A stretch of DNA of 36,128 nt from an uncultured Ruminococcus sp. (GTDB lineage: Bacteria > Bacillota > Clostridia > Oscillospirales > Ruminococcaceae), in contig NZ_CAKSNX010000014.1 of NCBI RefSeq assembly GCF_934476685.1, forward strand, positions 1 through 36,128. Reading direction: 5' to 3'. The position numbers and the translations under genes are program-made. Positions 23,963-31,783 of the stretch are shown here, one piece after another (within the stretch, counting starts at the first letter, position 1; the number at the start of each line of letters is the position of its first letter). The notes beneath the pieces are model-generated. The model saw only the letters and a list, made by a program, of their open reading frames with translations, had not been told where the DNA came from and searched no databases.

Positions 23963-24685
23963 ATGGAGAATGAAGAGAAGAAGGCTGAGCCGCTTATACT
24001 TCCCGACGGGACAGAGGTGAAAGAGGCTGAGGCTGACGATATAACAAAGCGCTACTCGCTGGGTGAGGAAATATTCAATTCGGTTTCCCACGGGGCAGGC
24101 GGATTGCTTTCCATAGCGGGAACGGTGGTGCTTATCGTTTTTGCGGCGATATACTCAAACGCATGGGGCGTAGTCAGCTCGGCGATATACGGAGCGTCGC
24201 TGATAATACTTTACACAATGTCAACGCTCTATCACGCTATCACGAACCGCAAGGCAAAATCTTTTTTCAGGATAATGGATCACAACACCATTTTCTTCCT
24301 CATTGCGGGAACATACACGCCGATAACCCTTGTACCGCTGAGAGGAGCGTTCGGCTGGGTGCTTTTCGGAATAGTCTGGGGCGCAGCCATTATTGGTATC
24401 GTCCTCAACTCTATCGACCTTGAAAGGTTCAGAAAGCCGTCTATCGTCTGCTATGTTGCAATGGGCTGGGTGGTGCTGATAGCCATAAAATCAATGCTCA
24501 GGAACGTCAACACAGTTTCTCTTTGGTTTTTGCTTATCGGCGGACTTTTCTACACCGTCGGTGTTATATTCTACATCAAGAAGGACAAGAAATATTTCCA
24601 CTCGATATGGCATCTGTTCACAGTCGCAGGCAGCGTTTTCCACTGGTTCGCTATACTGCTTATGATAATAAGAAACGGCAGATAA
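23963..24685 (+). CDS. Hemolysin III / PAQR-family membrane protein
   Basis: A 240-residue protein with a charged N-terminus (about 1-45) and seven transmembrane segments. It matches the bacterial hemolysin III (YqfA/TrhA) branch of the PAQR superfamily. The likely metal-binding residues are present: Ser and His in STLYH of the third segment, Asp-His in IMDHN, and H-x3-H in FHSIWH near the C-terminus. The family is linked to membrane homeostasis and hydrolase-like activity; the name hemolysin is historical. The start at 23963 is preceded by AAAGGA at nine bases. It is monocistronic, with its own promoter, palindromic operator candidate and terminator. Confidence 0.93.
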   Translation: MENEEKKAEPLILPDGTEVKEAEADDITKRYSLGEEIFNSVSHGAGGLLSIAGTVVLIVFAAIYSNAWGVVSSAIYGASLIILYTMSTLYHAITNRKAKSFFRIMDHNTIFFLIAGTYTPITLVPLRGAFGWVLFGIVWGAAIIGIVLNSIDLERFRKPSIVCYVAMGWVVLIAIKSMLRNVNTVSLWFLLIGGLFYTVGVIFYIKKDKKYFHSIWHLFTVAGSVFHWFAILLMIIRNGR

Positions 24686-24699
24686 GAAAAAGGTAAAAC

Positions 24700-24736
24700 A
24701 AATACCGCTCAGACCGAAAGGCCGGGCGGTATTTTT
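24700..24736 (+). terminator. Rho-independent terminator after hemolysin III
   Basis: AAATACCGC pairs with GCGGTATTT, with an imperfect GC-rich extension and a GAAA loop, followed by a T tract. Confidence 0.85.
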
Positions 24737-24753
24737 ATGCGCATATCTTAAAC

Positions 24754-24784
24754 ATAAAAAGGAGCTTACCTTGCGATAAGCTCC
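24754..24784 (-). terminator. Rho-independent terminator after the NPNTG surface-protein gene
   Basis: Minus strand: GGAGCTTA (24777-24784) pairs with TAAGCTCC (24761-24768), followed by TTTTTATG. Confidence 0.85.
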
Positions 24785-24823
24785 CTTTATTCAGTTATGT
24801 AATATCAAACTTTAAAGTTCAAA

Positions 24824-26113
24824 TTACTTTCTCTTCTTAGAAGCTACAACAGCAGCGCCTGCAAGAGCTACGCCAACAGCAGCAAGTGCAGCAGCACCTG
24901 TGTTAGGGTTAGTTGTTGTTGATGTGTTAGCAGCCTTTGAAGAAGATGAAGCAGCCTTTGAGCTTGTGTCAGATGTGCTTGTTGCAGAAGATGTCTCAGA
25001 AGATGTTTCTGAAGATGAAACTTCTGATGAAGACTCTGAAGATGACTCAGAAGATGAAGGATCTACTGGATCAACTGGCTTTGTCTTAAGACCTGTACCC
25101 TCAGCTGTGAACTTGATCGTTACAGAATCTGAGAATGTGAGGTCATCTGGGTTGAATGGAGATACAGAAGCGTCATACTTCTCGTTTACAGCTGTTTTAC
25201 CGTAAGCGTTGTAAAGCTCGATTCTGTAATTGTCCTTATCATCCTCGATGTTACCATAGAGAACCTTTGAAAGGTCGATAGGGAATTCCTTACCGTCAAC
25301 GATAACAGAAGTTACTTCGCACTTGAGGTCTGGGATCTCTGCAAAGCAATCGAGAAGGTCGATTACGAATACAGTAGCACCCTCAGATGTCATAGGTGTG
25401 CCGTCTTCGCCAAGAGGAGCCTTGAATGTAAGCTCGTTCTCGCCCTGGTAAACGTTGATAGATGTTGCCCAATCCTGGCATGACCAGTCACCGTCAGCAA
25501 AGCCGATAGTAGCCTTTACGTCATATGTTTCAGGCTCGTCAGCATCTGTTGGGTTAAGAACTACGCCTGTAAGAGCGATATCAGTTGAAGACCAATCCTG
25601 GAGCCATGTCTGAGCATATCCATCGTCTTCCTTGAAGAAACCGTCTGGGTTTGTAAGAGTTGTCTCGTAAACGCCGTCAGAAACCTTTACGAATGTGCAC
25701 TCCTTAACAGGATCAGGATTTCCGTCGCCGTCCTCGTCAACTGGGTTGCCGTCCTTGTCAGTAGCATATGGCTGGAAGCACCACTCGTGTGAGTTCCATC
25801 CAAGTGTATCACTGTTTGTACCAAGGCCGCCGCCTACCCATGACTCACCAGCAATACCAGCCTGAGCTGTTTCCTCTGAGATAGAAACGATGTACTTGAT
25901 GCTTGTAACGCCTGTAAGGTCAGCAACAGACTCGAAAGGACCATTCTCACCCTTAGCCTCTTCGCCTACGAGGTAAGCTGTGTTGTTCTTGATGTACTCA
26001 GCAGGTACTTCGTAGTTAGAAATAGCCTCGTCAGCTGAAACAGAAACCATAGAAACCATGGAAGCTGCAAGTGCAAGAGCTGACATGCCTGCGAAAATCT
26101 TTGAAATTTTCAT
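24824..26113 (-). CDS. Cell-wall surface protein with NPNTG sorting signal
   Basis: A 429-residue exported protein. A signal peptide spans residues 1-27. Residues about 30-345 form a beta-rich region with two related-looking aromatic segments (around GLGTNSDTLGWNSHEW and GDWSCQDWATSINVY) and a calcium-loop-like stretch rich in Asp/Gly (DKDGNPVDEDGDGNPDP). A Pro/Ser/Thr-rich wall-spanning linker covers about 348-400. The end is NPNTG (402-406), a hydrophobic helix and KKRK, the layout of a sortase substrate with Asn in place of the Leu of LPXTG. GGAGGA lies eight bases before the ATG, and a promoter TTGAAA-17-TACAAT lies upstream. The twin aromatic segments suggest carbohydrate binding, which is a guess; no family is recognised. 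Confidence 0.88.
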   Translation of the reverse strand: MKISKIFAGMSALALAASMVSMVSVSADEAISNYEVPAEYIKNNTAYLVGEEAKGENGPFESVADLTGVTSIKYIVSISEETAQAGIAGESWVGGGLGTNSDTLGWNSHEWCFQPYATDKDGNPVDEDGDGNPDPVKECTFVKVSDGVYETTLTNPDGFFKEDDGYAQTWLQDWSSTDIALTGVVLNPTDADEPETYDVKATIGFADGDWSCQDWATSINVYQGENELTFKAPLGEDGTPMTSEGATVFVIDLLDCFAEIPDLKCEVTSVIVDGKEFPIDLSKVLYGNIEDDKDNYRIELYNAYGKTAVNEKYDASVSPFNPDDLTFSDSVTIKFTAEGTGLKTKPVDPVDPSSSESSSESSSEVSSSETSSETSSATSTSDTSSKAASSSSKAANTSTTTNPNTGAAALAAVGVALAGAAVVASKKRK

Positions 26114-26188
26114 TGTAAATTTCCTCCAATATTTAATATTTTCAACAACATATTGAGCGATATCACCTCAACATATTATTGTATGTTC

Positions 26189-26217
26189 ATTGTATCACAA
26201 TTTATTTCACTTTTCAA
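26189..26217 (-). promoter_or_regulatory. Promoter of the NPNTG surface-protein gene
   Basis: Minus strand TTGAAA (26212-26217), 17 bases, TACAAT (26189-26194). The leader of about 70 bases can form a small hairpin (TTGAG / CTCAA near 26155-26170). The AT-rich stretch 26218-26405, up to the QueH stop codon, shows no gene and no clear terminator. Confidence 0.7.
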
Positions 26218-26405
26218 TTAACGTTTTTCACAAATTTATCACAGACATTAGGACATATTTAACAAAAATGAACTATTTTTTTACCATTAGGCATGGTTTT
26301 GACTCTTTTCTGTAACCGTTTATGTAAATAAAATGTAATTATTAATTTAGAATATTAACATCTGCATATGCCGATTAGCACTTTGTTGCTGTCATAATAT
26401 AACAT

Positions 26406-27068
26406 TCAAACCTTTTCGGCGGCTTTTACACGCTCGTCACGTTCCCTTTTGGAGAAAACACAGCCGCAGTAATCCTGTCGGTACAGTCCGTATTCTGCCG
26501 AAAGTTCCACCGAACGTTTATATCCCCCACGCTTTTTGAAATCCGATGGCAGTGCTTTCACATCATATATCCCCTCCAACAGCTGAGATATCTCGTTGAG
26601 CTTTGCCGCATTTTTATAAGGTGAGATCGAAAGGGTGGTGGTGAAATAATCGAACCCCATTTTCTTCGCCAGTTCAGCCGTTTTCTCCAGTCTGAGCCGA
26701 TAGCAGGCGAAACAGCGCTCCCCTCCCTCTGGGATATTTTCAAGCCCTTTTACGGCATTATAGAACTCCTGAGGGTCATAGCCGCAGTCGGTATAGCTTA
26801 TCTTATTTTTCGCAGGCAGTTCGCTTATGAGCCTTTGCTGTTCGGCTGTGCGGTGGAAATACTCCTCCTCTGGGTAGATGTTCGGGTTATAATAGAACAC
26901 GGTTATCTCAAAATACTGCGAAAGATACTCCAGCACATAGGAAGAGCATGGCGCACAGCAGCTATGCAGCAGCAGCTTTGGCGTTTTCCCCTGAGAGGTG
27001 ATATCCTTTATGGTCTTATCAAGCATTATCTGGTAATTTATTTTACATTTTCCGCCGTCCTGCTGCAT
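26406..27068 (-). CDS. queH: Epoxyqueuosine reductase QueH
   Basis: A 220-residue enzyme of the QueH (former DUF208) family that performs the last step of queuosine tRNA-modification synthesis, reducing epoxyqueuosine to queuosine; it replaces cobalamin-dependent QueG in many Firmicutes. The metal-binding cysteines are visible: CC-x2-C at 37, 38 and 41, C-x2-C at 119 and 122, and CGC at 201-203. The ATG at 27068 has GAAAGGAAG upstream; an open reading frame running 144 codons further upstream crosses the promoter and is not used. No other queuosine gene and no preQ1 riboswitch is nearby, so this copy stands alone. The transcript should start near 27131 and the gene is divergent from spoVAD. 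Confidence 0.95.
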   Translation of the reverse strand: MQQDGGKCKINYQIMLDKTIKDITSQGKTPKLLLHSCCAPCSSYVLEYLSQYFEITVFYYNPNIYPEEEYFHRTAEQQRLISELPAKNKISYTDCGYDPQEFYNAVKGLENIPEGGERCFACYRLRLEKTAELAKKMGFDYFTTTLSISPYKNAAKLNEISQLLEGIYDVKALPSDFKKRGGYKRSVELSAEYGLYRQDYCGCVFSKRERDERVKAAEKV

Positions 27069-27098
27069 TATTATCTTCCTTTCTGACGCATTTTCAAA

Positions 27099-27122
27099 AA
27101 ATTCTCTAAGAAATTCTCTAAG
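27099..27122 (-). repeat. Tandem 12-bp repeat in the queH leader
   Basis: AAATTCTCTAAG occurs twice back to back (27099-27110 and 27111-27122) between the queH promoter and its ribosome binding site. It might be an operator or simple slippage. Confidence 0.75.
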
Positions 27123-27137
27123 AGATTTTCTTTTTTT

Positions 27138-27166
27138 ATTATAGCACATCACACTCAGCCTGTCAA
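27138..27166 (-). promoter_or_regulatory. Promoter of queH
   Basis: Minus strand: perfect TTGACA (27161-27166), 17 bases, TATAAT (27138-27143), with TGC forming an extended -10. It lies back-to-back with the spoVAD promoter. Confidence 0.88.
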
Positions 27167-27180
27167 AATATTGTGCGGCG

Positions 27181-27210
27181 TGAATATTTCCCCTCAGACG
27201 TAAAATACTA
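27181..27210 (+). promoter_or_regulatory. Forespore sigma-G-like promoter of spoVAD
   Basis: TGAATA (27181-27186), 17 bases, AATACTA (27204-27210). The sigma-G consensus known from Bacillus is TGAATA - 17 - CATACTA, so the match is complete at -35 and 6 of 7 at -10. No sigma-A promoter is seen here. Sigma-G control is the established mode for the spoVA genes. Confidence 0.7.
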
Positions 27211-27242
27211 TTACAGACCGAATTTCTGAAAGGAATGATCTT

Positions 27243-28256
27243 ATGTCTTTGAAAGCAACCAAAATACTTAAAAATACCCCTTCCATAATCGCCTCTGCCG
27301 CTGTGGGAGGGAAAATGGAGAACGAAGGTCCTATGGGGGATTATTTTGACAAGATAAATGATGACCCATACTTCTCCGCCGAAACTTTTGAGCAGGGCGA
27401 ATGCCAGATACAAAAGCAGGCTGTTCTCCACGCACTCAACAAGGCACAGCTCCAATCTGAGGATATAGATGTGCTTTTCGGCGGCGATCTTCTCAATCAA
27501 TGCACGGGGACGACCTACGGGGTGAGGGATTTTCTTATGCCCTTTCTCGGACTGTACGGCGCTTGCTCCACAATGGCGGAGGGACTTCTTATGTCCTCAG
27601 TTTTCGTTGACGGCGGATATGCTGATATCGCAATGGCAGTCACTTCGTCGCACTTCTGCACCGCCGAAAGGCAGTACAGGTTTCCCCTCAACTACGGCGG
27701 CCAGAGAACTCCGACTTCCCAGTGGACTGCTACGGCAGGGGGAGCGCTGGTGGTGTCCGCCTGCAAGAACCCTCCCTACGTCAGAGCCTGCACAATAGGA
27801 AAGATAGTTGACATGGGTGTAAAGGACGCAAACAACATGGGGGCGGCAATGGCGCCTGCGGCATTTTCCACCATAAGCGAATTTTTCGCAGACACGGGTA
27901 TGTCCCCCGATGATTTCGACTTTATCGTAACAGGCGACCTTGGAAAAGTGGGCAGCAGGATACTCTGCGAGCTTTTCGACCGAGAGGGCATTGATATCCG
28001 TGACAGGCACAAGGACTGCGGACTGATGATATACGATTTTGACGAACAGGATATCCACGCAGGCGGAAGCGGCTGCGGCTGTGCAGGAAGTATGCTCTGC
28101 GGATATTTTATCCCGCAGCTGAGGGCAGGTGCGATACGGAACATTCTATTTGCCGCAACAGGAGCGCTTATGTCCCCTACCATAAATCAGCAGGGGGAAT
28201 CTATCCCCTCTATATCGCATCTTCTGTGGATATCCCACGAAAGCGGCAATGACTAA
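27243..28256 (+). CDS. spoVAD: Stage V sporulation protein AD
   Basis: A 337-residue protein of the usual SpoVAD length with a thiolase-like fold, including the motif YGACSTM with Cys108 and the GGSGCGCAGSM region near residue 280. SpoVAD binds dipicolinic acid and works in the SpoVA channel that moves Ca-DPA into the forespore during sporulation and out at germination. AAAGGA lies eight bases before the ATG, and a sigma-G-like promoter upstream. spoVAE follows after 18 bases. In Bacillus and most Clostridia spoVAC comes directly before; here the upstream neighbour is divergent queH, so SpoVAC must be encoded elsewhere or be missing. Confidence 0.96.
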   Translation: MSLKATKILKNTPSIIASAAVGGKMENEGPMGDYFDKINDDPYFSAETFEQGECQIQKQAVLHALNKAQLQSEDIDVLFGGDLLNQCTGTTYGVRDFLMPFLGLYGACSTMAEGLLMSSVFVDGGYADIAMAVTSSHFCTAERQYRFPLNYGGQRTPTSQWTATAGGALVVSACKNPPYVRACTIGKIVDMGVKDANNMGAAMAPAAFSTISEFFADTGMSPDDFDFIVTGDLGKVGSRILCELFDREGIDIRDRHKDCGLMIYDFDEQDIHAGGSGCGCAGSMLCGYFIPQLRAGAIRNILFAATGALMSPTINQQGESIPSISHLLWISHESGND

Positions 28257-28274
28257 CGAGCAGGAGGTAAAAAA

Positions 28275-28631
28275 ATGAGTTATTTATGGGCATTTATTAT
28301 CGGCGGACTTTTCTGCGCCGTAGGACAGGTCCTTATAGATTTCACAAAGCTCACCCCCGCAAGGATACTTGTATCCTACGTTGTGGCAGGAGTTGTGCTT
28401 GGGGCATTCGGTATCTACCGCAAGCTTATCGACTTCGCAGGCTGCGGAGCATCTGTCCCTCTCACGGGTTTTGGAAATCTTATGGCTGAGGGAGTGGAAA
28501 AAGAGATAGACAAGCGTGGTTTTCTCGGCATTTTCACAGGCGGATTGACGGCAGGGGCGGCAGGCATATCCGCCGCCATGCTCTTTGCGTTCATCTTCGC
28601 CCTCTGTTTCCGCAGCAGTCCGAAAAAGTAA
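28275..28631 (+). CDS. spoVAE: Stage V sporulation protein AE (SpoVAEb type)
   Basis: A 118-residue membrane protein with about four transmembrane segments, the usual size and character of SpoVAEb, a channel component for Ca-DPA. Characteristic stretches include FCAVGQVLIDFTKLTPARIL near the N-terminus and FTGGLTAGAAGISAAM near the C-terminus. AGGAGGT lies six bases before the ATG. It is co-transcribed with spoVAD and ends at a hairpin terminator shared with the convergent cohesin-like gene. Confidence 0.95.
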   Translation: MSYLWAFIIGGLFCAVGQVLIDFTKLTPARILVSYVVAGVVLGAFGIYRKLIDFAGCGASVPLTGFGNLMAEGVEKEIDKRGFLGIFTGGLTAGAAGISAAMLFAFIFALCFRSSPKK

Positions 28632-28636
28632 AGCAA

Positions 28637-28670
28637 AAGACCTGAGAAAAAAGCTCTCAGGTCTTATTTT
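28637..28670. terminator. Bidirectional terminator between spoVAE and the cohesin-like gene
   Basis: AAGACCTGAGA (28637-28647) pairs perfectly with TCTCAGGTCTT (28655-28665); ATTTTAT follows on the plus strand and TTGCTTT on the minus strand. It ends both convergent transcripts. Confidence 0.85.
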
Positions 28671-28687
28671 ATCTGTAAAAATTTCAG

Positions 28688-29947
28688 TTATTCATCATCG
28701 TCATAGGAATCGTCCGAGATGATAAATCCCTTTGCGATAAGCTCCTTATTCAGCCTTTGGGTATCGGAAAGGTCATTCTCTTCCCTCTCCTTTGCGGCTC
28801 TTTCATTCTTTGCTGCTATCGCCTTTTCCAGTTCGGAAAGCATCTCTTCGGTAGTTTCACCGCTTTCGTCGGGGATATTATCCTCGTCCGCAGCAAGCTT
28901 TTTCGCCTTGTTTCCGAAAGGTTTCATTATAATAATGTACTCGGCTATAACGGCGATTATTCCCAGCGTCACAACTCCCAGAATAATGATATTCCTTGTG
29001 GAATTGCTGTTGCTGTTCTTATCTGCAAGGCTCGCAGACGCTGCCGCAGCCTCCTTGACCTCAGCTTTAAGCACATTGACGGTAAAGGTTTCCCTTGAAT
29101 CGTCATTATAAGTCACTCTCAGCTTTGCTGTACCCACGCTAATAGGGACAATTTTTTCATCCTTATATTCCGCAGCCTCGCCGTCGGTTATCTGACATTC
29201 CTTAACGTCATTTATTCCCAGATCAGCAAGGGAAACAGGGTCGCTGCCCATAGTTATCTCGATAGTTTTTGACTCAACAGGATCAGCAGCAGACTCCTCA
29301 GTTTTTGCGTCAGGATTGTTCACAATGCCGTTCTCCGCTGTAAAAGATATCGGTATAAGGTTATTATCGTCCAGCGATGTAACGGAAAGGTAAAGCACCG
29401 TTGACACCATAGTTTCATCAATTATCTTGAATTTCAGAGTGATGAAAGTTCCGCTGTGGTCAGAGCCGTCCTTGTTTACATAGTTGTACACATACTTGCC
29501 GTCGAAATTATTCTCCACAGCCATTCCGCCTGCGTCCTTATCCTCCTCAGAGCCTGCATACTCAAGGAGAGTATTGTCGTAGGATACCGACAGCGAAGCG
29601 TTTGACACAAGCGCCTCGGAACTGATATTGAGCTTGACCTCAAACTCGCCGTCCTTTATCTCGCCCACATCAAGCCTTAGTGTTGCAGGCTTTGAAGTTG
29701 CGCTGTTCTCGGTAGCTGCGGTAGTTGTTTCCGCATAGGTGGTAGTTGTGGCGATATTCCAACTTGTGACATCGTTGCCTGCCGACTGAGTAGGATCGTA
29801 ATTCTGCGGCTGTGTTGTCGTGGTCACAGCAGGCTGTTCAGTCTGCTGGGTATTGTCAGCGTCATATGCGGCAAAAACTCCTGCCGCACAGGAAAATGTC
29901 AATGCAAGGGCTGCCAGCGTACCGACAGCCGTTCTCATAAACGTCAT
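28688..29947 (-). CDS. Membrane-anchored protein with cohesin-like domain
   Basis: A 419-residue protein: signal peptide (1-26), Thr/Gln-rich linker (about 31-88), a cohesin-like beta-sandwich (about 89-211; begins LRLDVGEIKDGEFEVKLNIS and contains SYDNTLLEY and TFITLKFKI), a second beta region (about 228-294), a transmembrane helix (319-341) and an acidic cytosolic tail of 78 residues with a heptad-like Glu/Lys stretch. Cohesin-like domains bind dockerins in cellulosomes, but similar folds serve other surface proteins, and no dockerin is seen nearby. A helix with a long inner tail is unusual for a scaffoldin and suggests a link to a cytosolic partner. GGAG lies 10 bases before the ATG. It is last in an operon after ppiB and two unknown genes. 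Confidence 0.85.
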   Translation of the reverse strand: MTFMRTAVGTLAALALTFSCAAGVFAAYDADNTQQTEQPAVTTTTQPQNYDPTQSAGNDVTSWNIATTTTYAETTTAATENSATSKPATLRLDVGEIKDGEFEVKLNISSEALVSNASLSVSYDNTLLEYAGSEEDKDAGGMAVENNFDGKYVYNYVNKDGSDHSGTFITLKFKIIDETMVSTVLYLSVTSLDDNNLIPISFTAENGIVNNPDAKTEESAADPVESKTIEITMGSDPVSLADLGINDVKECQITDGEAAEYKDEKIVPISVGTAKLRVTYNDDSRETFTVNVLKAEVKEAAAASASLADKNSNSNSTRNIIILGVVTLGIIAVIAEYIIIMKPFGNKAKKLAADEDNIPDESGETTEEMLSELEKAIAAKNERAAKEREENDLSDTQRLNKELIAKGFIISDDSYDDDE

Positions 29948-29980
29948 TAATTATTCGCTCCTGTAAATAAAAATGTGAGA

Positions 29981-30454
29981 TCAGTCAACGATCGTGACCT
30001 TTTTCATTACCTGCGGCTGGAGCGGCTTGTCATTGAAGTTTACCTCTGTTTCAGCGATCTCGTCAACAACGTCCATACCCTCAACTACCTTACCGAAAGC
30101 GGCATAGTTTCCGTCGAGGTGCGGAGCGTCCTTATGCATGATAAAGAACTGTGAGCTTGCTGAGTTAGGCATCATTGATCTTGCCATAGAGATAACGCCT
30201 CTTGTATGCTTAAGGTCGTTTGCGATGCCGTTGGCTCTGAACTCGCCCTTGATCTTCTCCTTAGCGCCGCCCATGCCAGTGCCTTCCGGATCTCCGCCCT
30301 GTATCATAAAGCCCTTTATAACACGGTGGAAGATAAGTCCGTCATAGAAGCCTTCTTTAACAAGCTTTTCAAAGTTGGCAACTGTGATAGGTGCGACCTC
30401 AGGATAAAGTTCGATCTTGATATTCTTTCCGTTTTCCATTTCTATATTTACCAT
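29981..30454 (-). CDS. ppiB: Cyclophilin-type peptidyl-prolyl cis-trans isomerase
   Basis: A 157-residue single-domain cyclophilin, cytosolic, of the usual PpiB length. The active-site stretches are present: FHRVIKGFMIQGGDPEGTGMGG (with the catalytic Arg), the SMAR region, SSQFFI and the C-terminal core FGKVVEGMDVVD. It speeds proline isomerisation during protein folding. AAGGAG lies eight bases before the ATG. The cohesin-like gene starts 33 bases downstream and the unknown 169-residue gene ends 37 bases upstream, without terminators, so it belongs to a four-gene operon; its grouping with a J-like protein gene on the other side of the divergent promoter may point to a folding-related role. 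Confidence 0.97.
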   Translation of the reverse strand: MVNIEMENGKNIKIELYPEVAPITVANFEKLVKEGFYDGLIFHRVIKGFMIQGGDPEGTGMGGAKEKIKGEFRANGIANDLKHTRGVISMARSMMPNSASSQFFIMHKDAPHLDGNYAAFGKVVEGMDVVDEIAETEVNFNDKPLQPQVMKKVTIVD

Positions 30455-30491
30455 TTTAAATACTCCTTACATTATTATAATATACGCTGCG

Positions 30492-31001
30492 TCATTTCGA
30501 CTTCGGCAGAAGTCCCGCTGCATTTTTTCTTTCAAGCTCCTTGAAATACTCGCTCTCCGGTGTAAGCACTTTCTTGAAAAGTCCCGATCTTGTGTATTCT
30601 TCAAGGGTGATATAGTCCTTTACGCCGTCATTGTTCACGCAGTAAAGTCTGTCCACCTTTGCGAAATTTCCGTCCTCGTCATATCTGTTCTTGTCAAAGC
30701 AACAGAACATATCACGAGCCATAAGGTCGCAAAGCCTTAACACTCTGGTGTAGTTCGATGCGTCCTTCCAGCTGTCCAGTTCCTCATGGAAAAACTGCTG
30801 TACAGGCACTTCGTTTACTTCCATTTTTCTGATTATCCTTGCAAGACAGATAGACGCATCATGATCCGTCAGCTTATCCAGTCTTGCATTCTTGTACTCC
30901 AGTATATAGTCGTTAAGCGTTGCATAAAACAGCTTATCATACGGGAAGTGCTTTCCCTTTTCAGAAAACTTGATGATCGGATTGTCTGTGTTGATGTTCA
31001 A
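30492..31001 (-). CDS. Conserved-looking cytosolic protein, unknown function
   Basis: The 169-residue product is soluble, mixed alpha/beta in character, with many aromatic and charged residues and a Cys pair (around MFCCFDKNRYDEDGN); no signal peptide, membrane segment or known motif was recognised. The start is TTG at 31001, supported by GGGAG nine bases upstream and by the lack of an ATG near the N-terminus. It is second in an operon, 35 bases after the Lys/Glu-rich protein gene and 37 bases before ppiB. The gene order suggests a shared process with its neighbours, but I cannot assign one. Confidence 0.8.
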   Translation of the reverse strand: MNINTDNPIIKFSEKGKHFPYDKLFYATLNDYILEYKNARLDKLTDHDASICLARIIRKMEVNEVPVQQFFHEELDSWKDASNYTRVLRLCDLMARDMFCCFDKNRYDEDGNFAKVDRLYCVNNDGVKDYITLEEYTRSGLFKKVLTPESEYFKELERKNAAGLLPKSK

Positions 31002-31036
31002 TAGTATTCGCTCCCAATAAATTATATTCCTGCGGT

Positions 31037-31777
31037 TCAGGGATTTGCGCCGTACTTGCTCTCAAATTCCTTCACCTTCTGCGTAAGCAGTTCGTCGGAC
31101 ACCTCGCCTATCTCATCGGGGTCGCCGCTGTGATCTATCCTGCCAAGCTTTTCTATCTCCGCCTCGTCAGGTTCTGCCCCTATTGATTTAATATCTTTAT
31201 ATTCTGGATAATCTTCAGGACGCTTTGCATACGGCAGCTTCGCCAGCTTTTCCTCGACCTCGTCACGTCCGACTTCGTTGAATTTAAAATCGGTAGTTTC
31301 AAGCTCCTGCTGCTTCTGCTCATGCTCGGCATACATTGCTTCCATTTTCTGTGCAATATCATTTTCTGAAGCGACCGTGATATCCTCATAGTGAGATTTT
31401 ACATATCTTTCATGCTCGACCTCATACAGCTTTTCATATTCAGCCTGTGCGTCGATTATCTCTTCCGTGTCAACGGTGCTCGTGCCGTAATCGTTATGTG
31501 TCTTGACAGGCTTGCTGTTCTTCTCCGCCAGCTCCTTTTCAAGCTGAGCCATTTTATTTCTGATAAGCTCAGGCTCAATAGACTCGACCTCCAGCTTTTC
31601 AGTTACAGGCTCGTCATACTTAGACTCCTTCACCGTTACCTCCTGCGCCTTTTTTCTGGCAGGAGTGTTCCATATATCATCAGCATTCACTGCTGCGGTC
31701 GGTTTCTTTACGGCTGAAACGTCAGCGGTCTTTGCCGTCGGTGCGGCGGCAGATTTTTTTCTGCTGAATATTCCCAT
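31037..31777 (-). CDS. Highly charged, partly coiled-coil cytosolic protein, unknown function
   Basis: A 246-residue protein without signal or transmembrane segments. The N-terminus MGIFSRKK is basic; an Ala/Lys/Thr-rich disordered region covers about 10-60; strongly charged helices with heptad-like patterns follow (about 68-90 and 105-165); the C-terminal 70 residues are acidic. The ATG at 31777 is chosen because AGGGGG lies nine bases upstream, while the ATG two codons earlier is only three bases from it. It is first in the operon with the unknown 169-residue gene, ppiB and the cohesin-like gene. It resembles adaptor or scaffold proteins in composition only; the divergent neighbour is a likewise disordered tail-anchored protein. 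Confidence 0.8.
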   Translation of the reverse strand: MGIFSRKKSAAAPTAKTADVSAVKKPTAAVNADDIWNTPARKKAQEVTVKESKYDEPVTEKLEVESIEPELIRNKMAQLEKELAEKNSKPVKTHNDYGTSTVDTEEIIDAQAEYEKLYEVEHERYVKSHYEDITVASENDIAQKMEAMYAEHEQKQQELETTDFKFNEVGRDEVEEKLAKLPYAKRPEDYPEYKDIKSIGAEPDEAEIEKLGRIDHSGDPDEIGEVSDELLTQKVKEFESKYGANP

Positions 31778-31783
31778 AATCAT

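Noticed and set aside
24900..25075. Short-period repeats as a CRISPR array
   Set aside because: They encode Ser/Glu/Thr repeats of a wall linker; no constant repeat with unique spacers.
24900..25205. Acidic plus-strand frame opposite the NPNTG protein linker
   Set aside because: It is the complement of the Ser-rich linker; low complexity explains the open frame.
27069..27137. preQ1 riboswitch before queH
   Set aside because: The leader holds a tandem 12-bp repeat but no pseudoknot or CTA-ending A-rich tail.
27069..27500. 144-codon N-terminal extension of QueH
   Set aside because: It crosses the queH promoter and the start of spoVAD, has no ribosome binding site, and the family begins at the chosen ATG.
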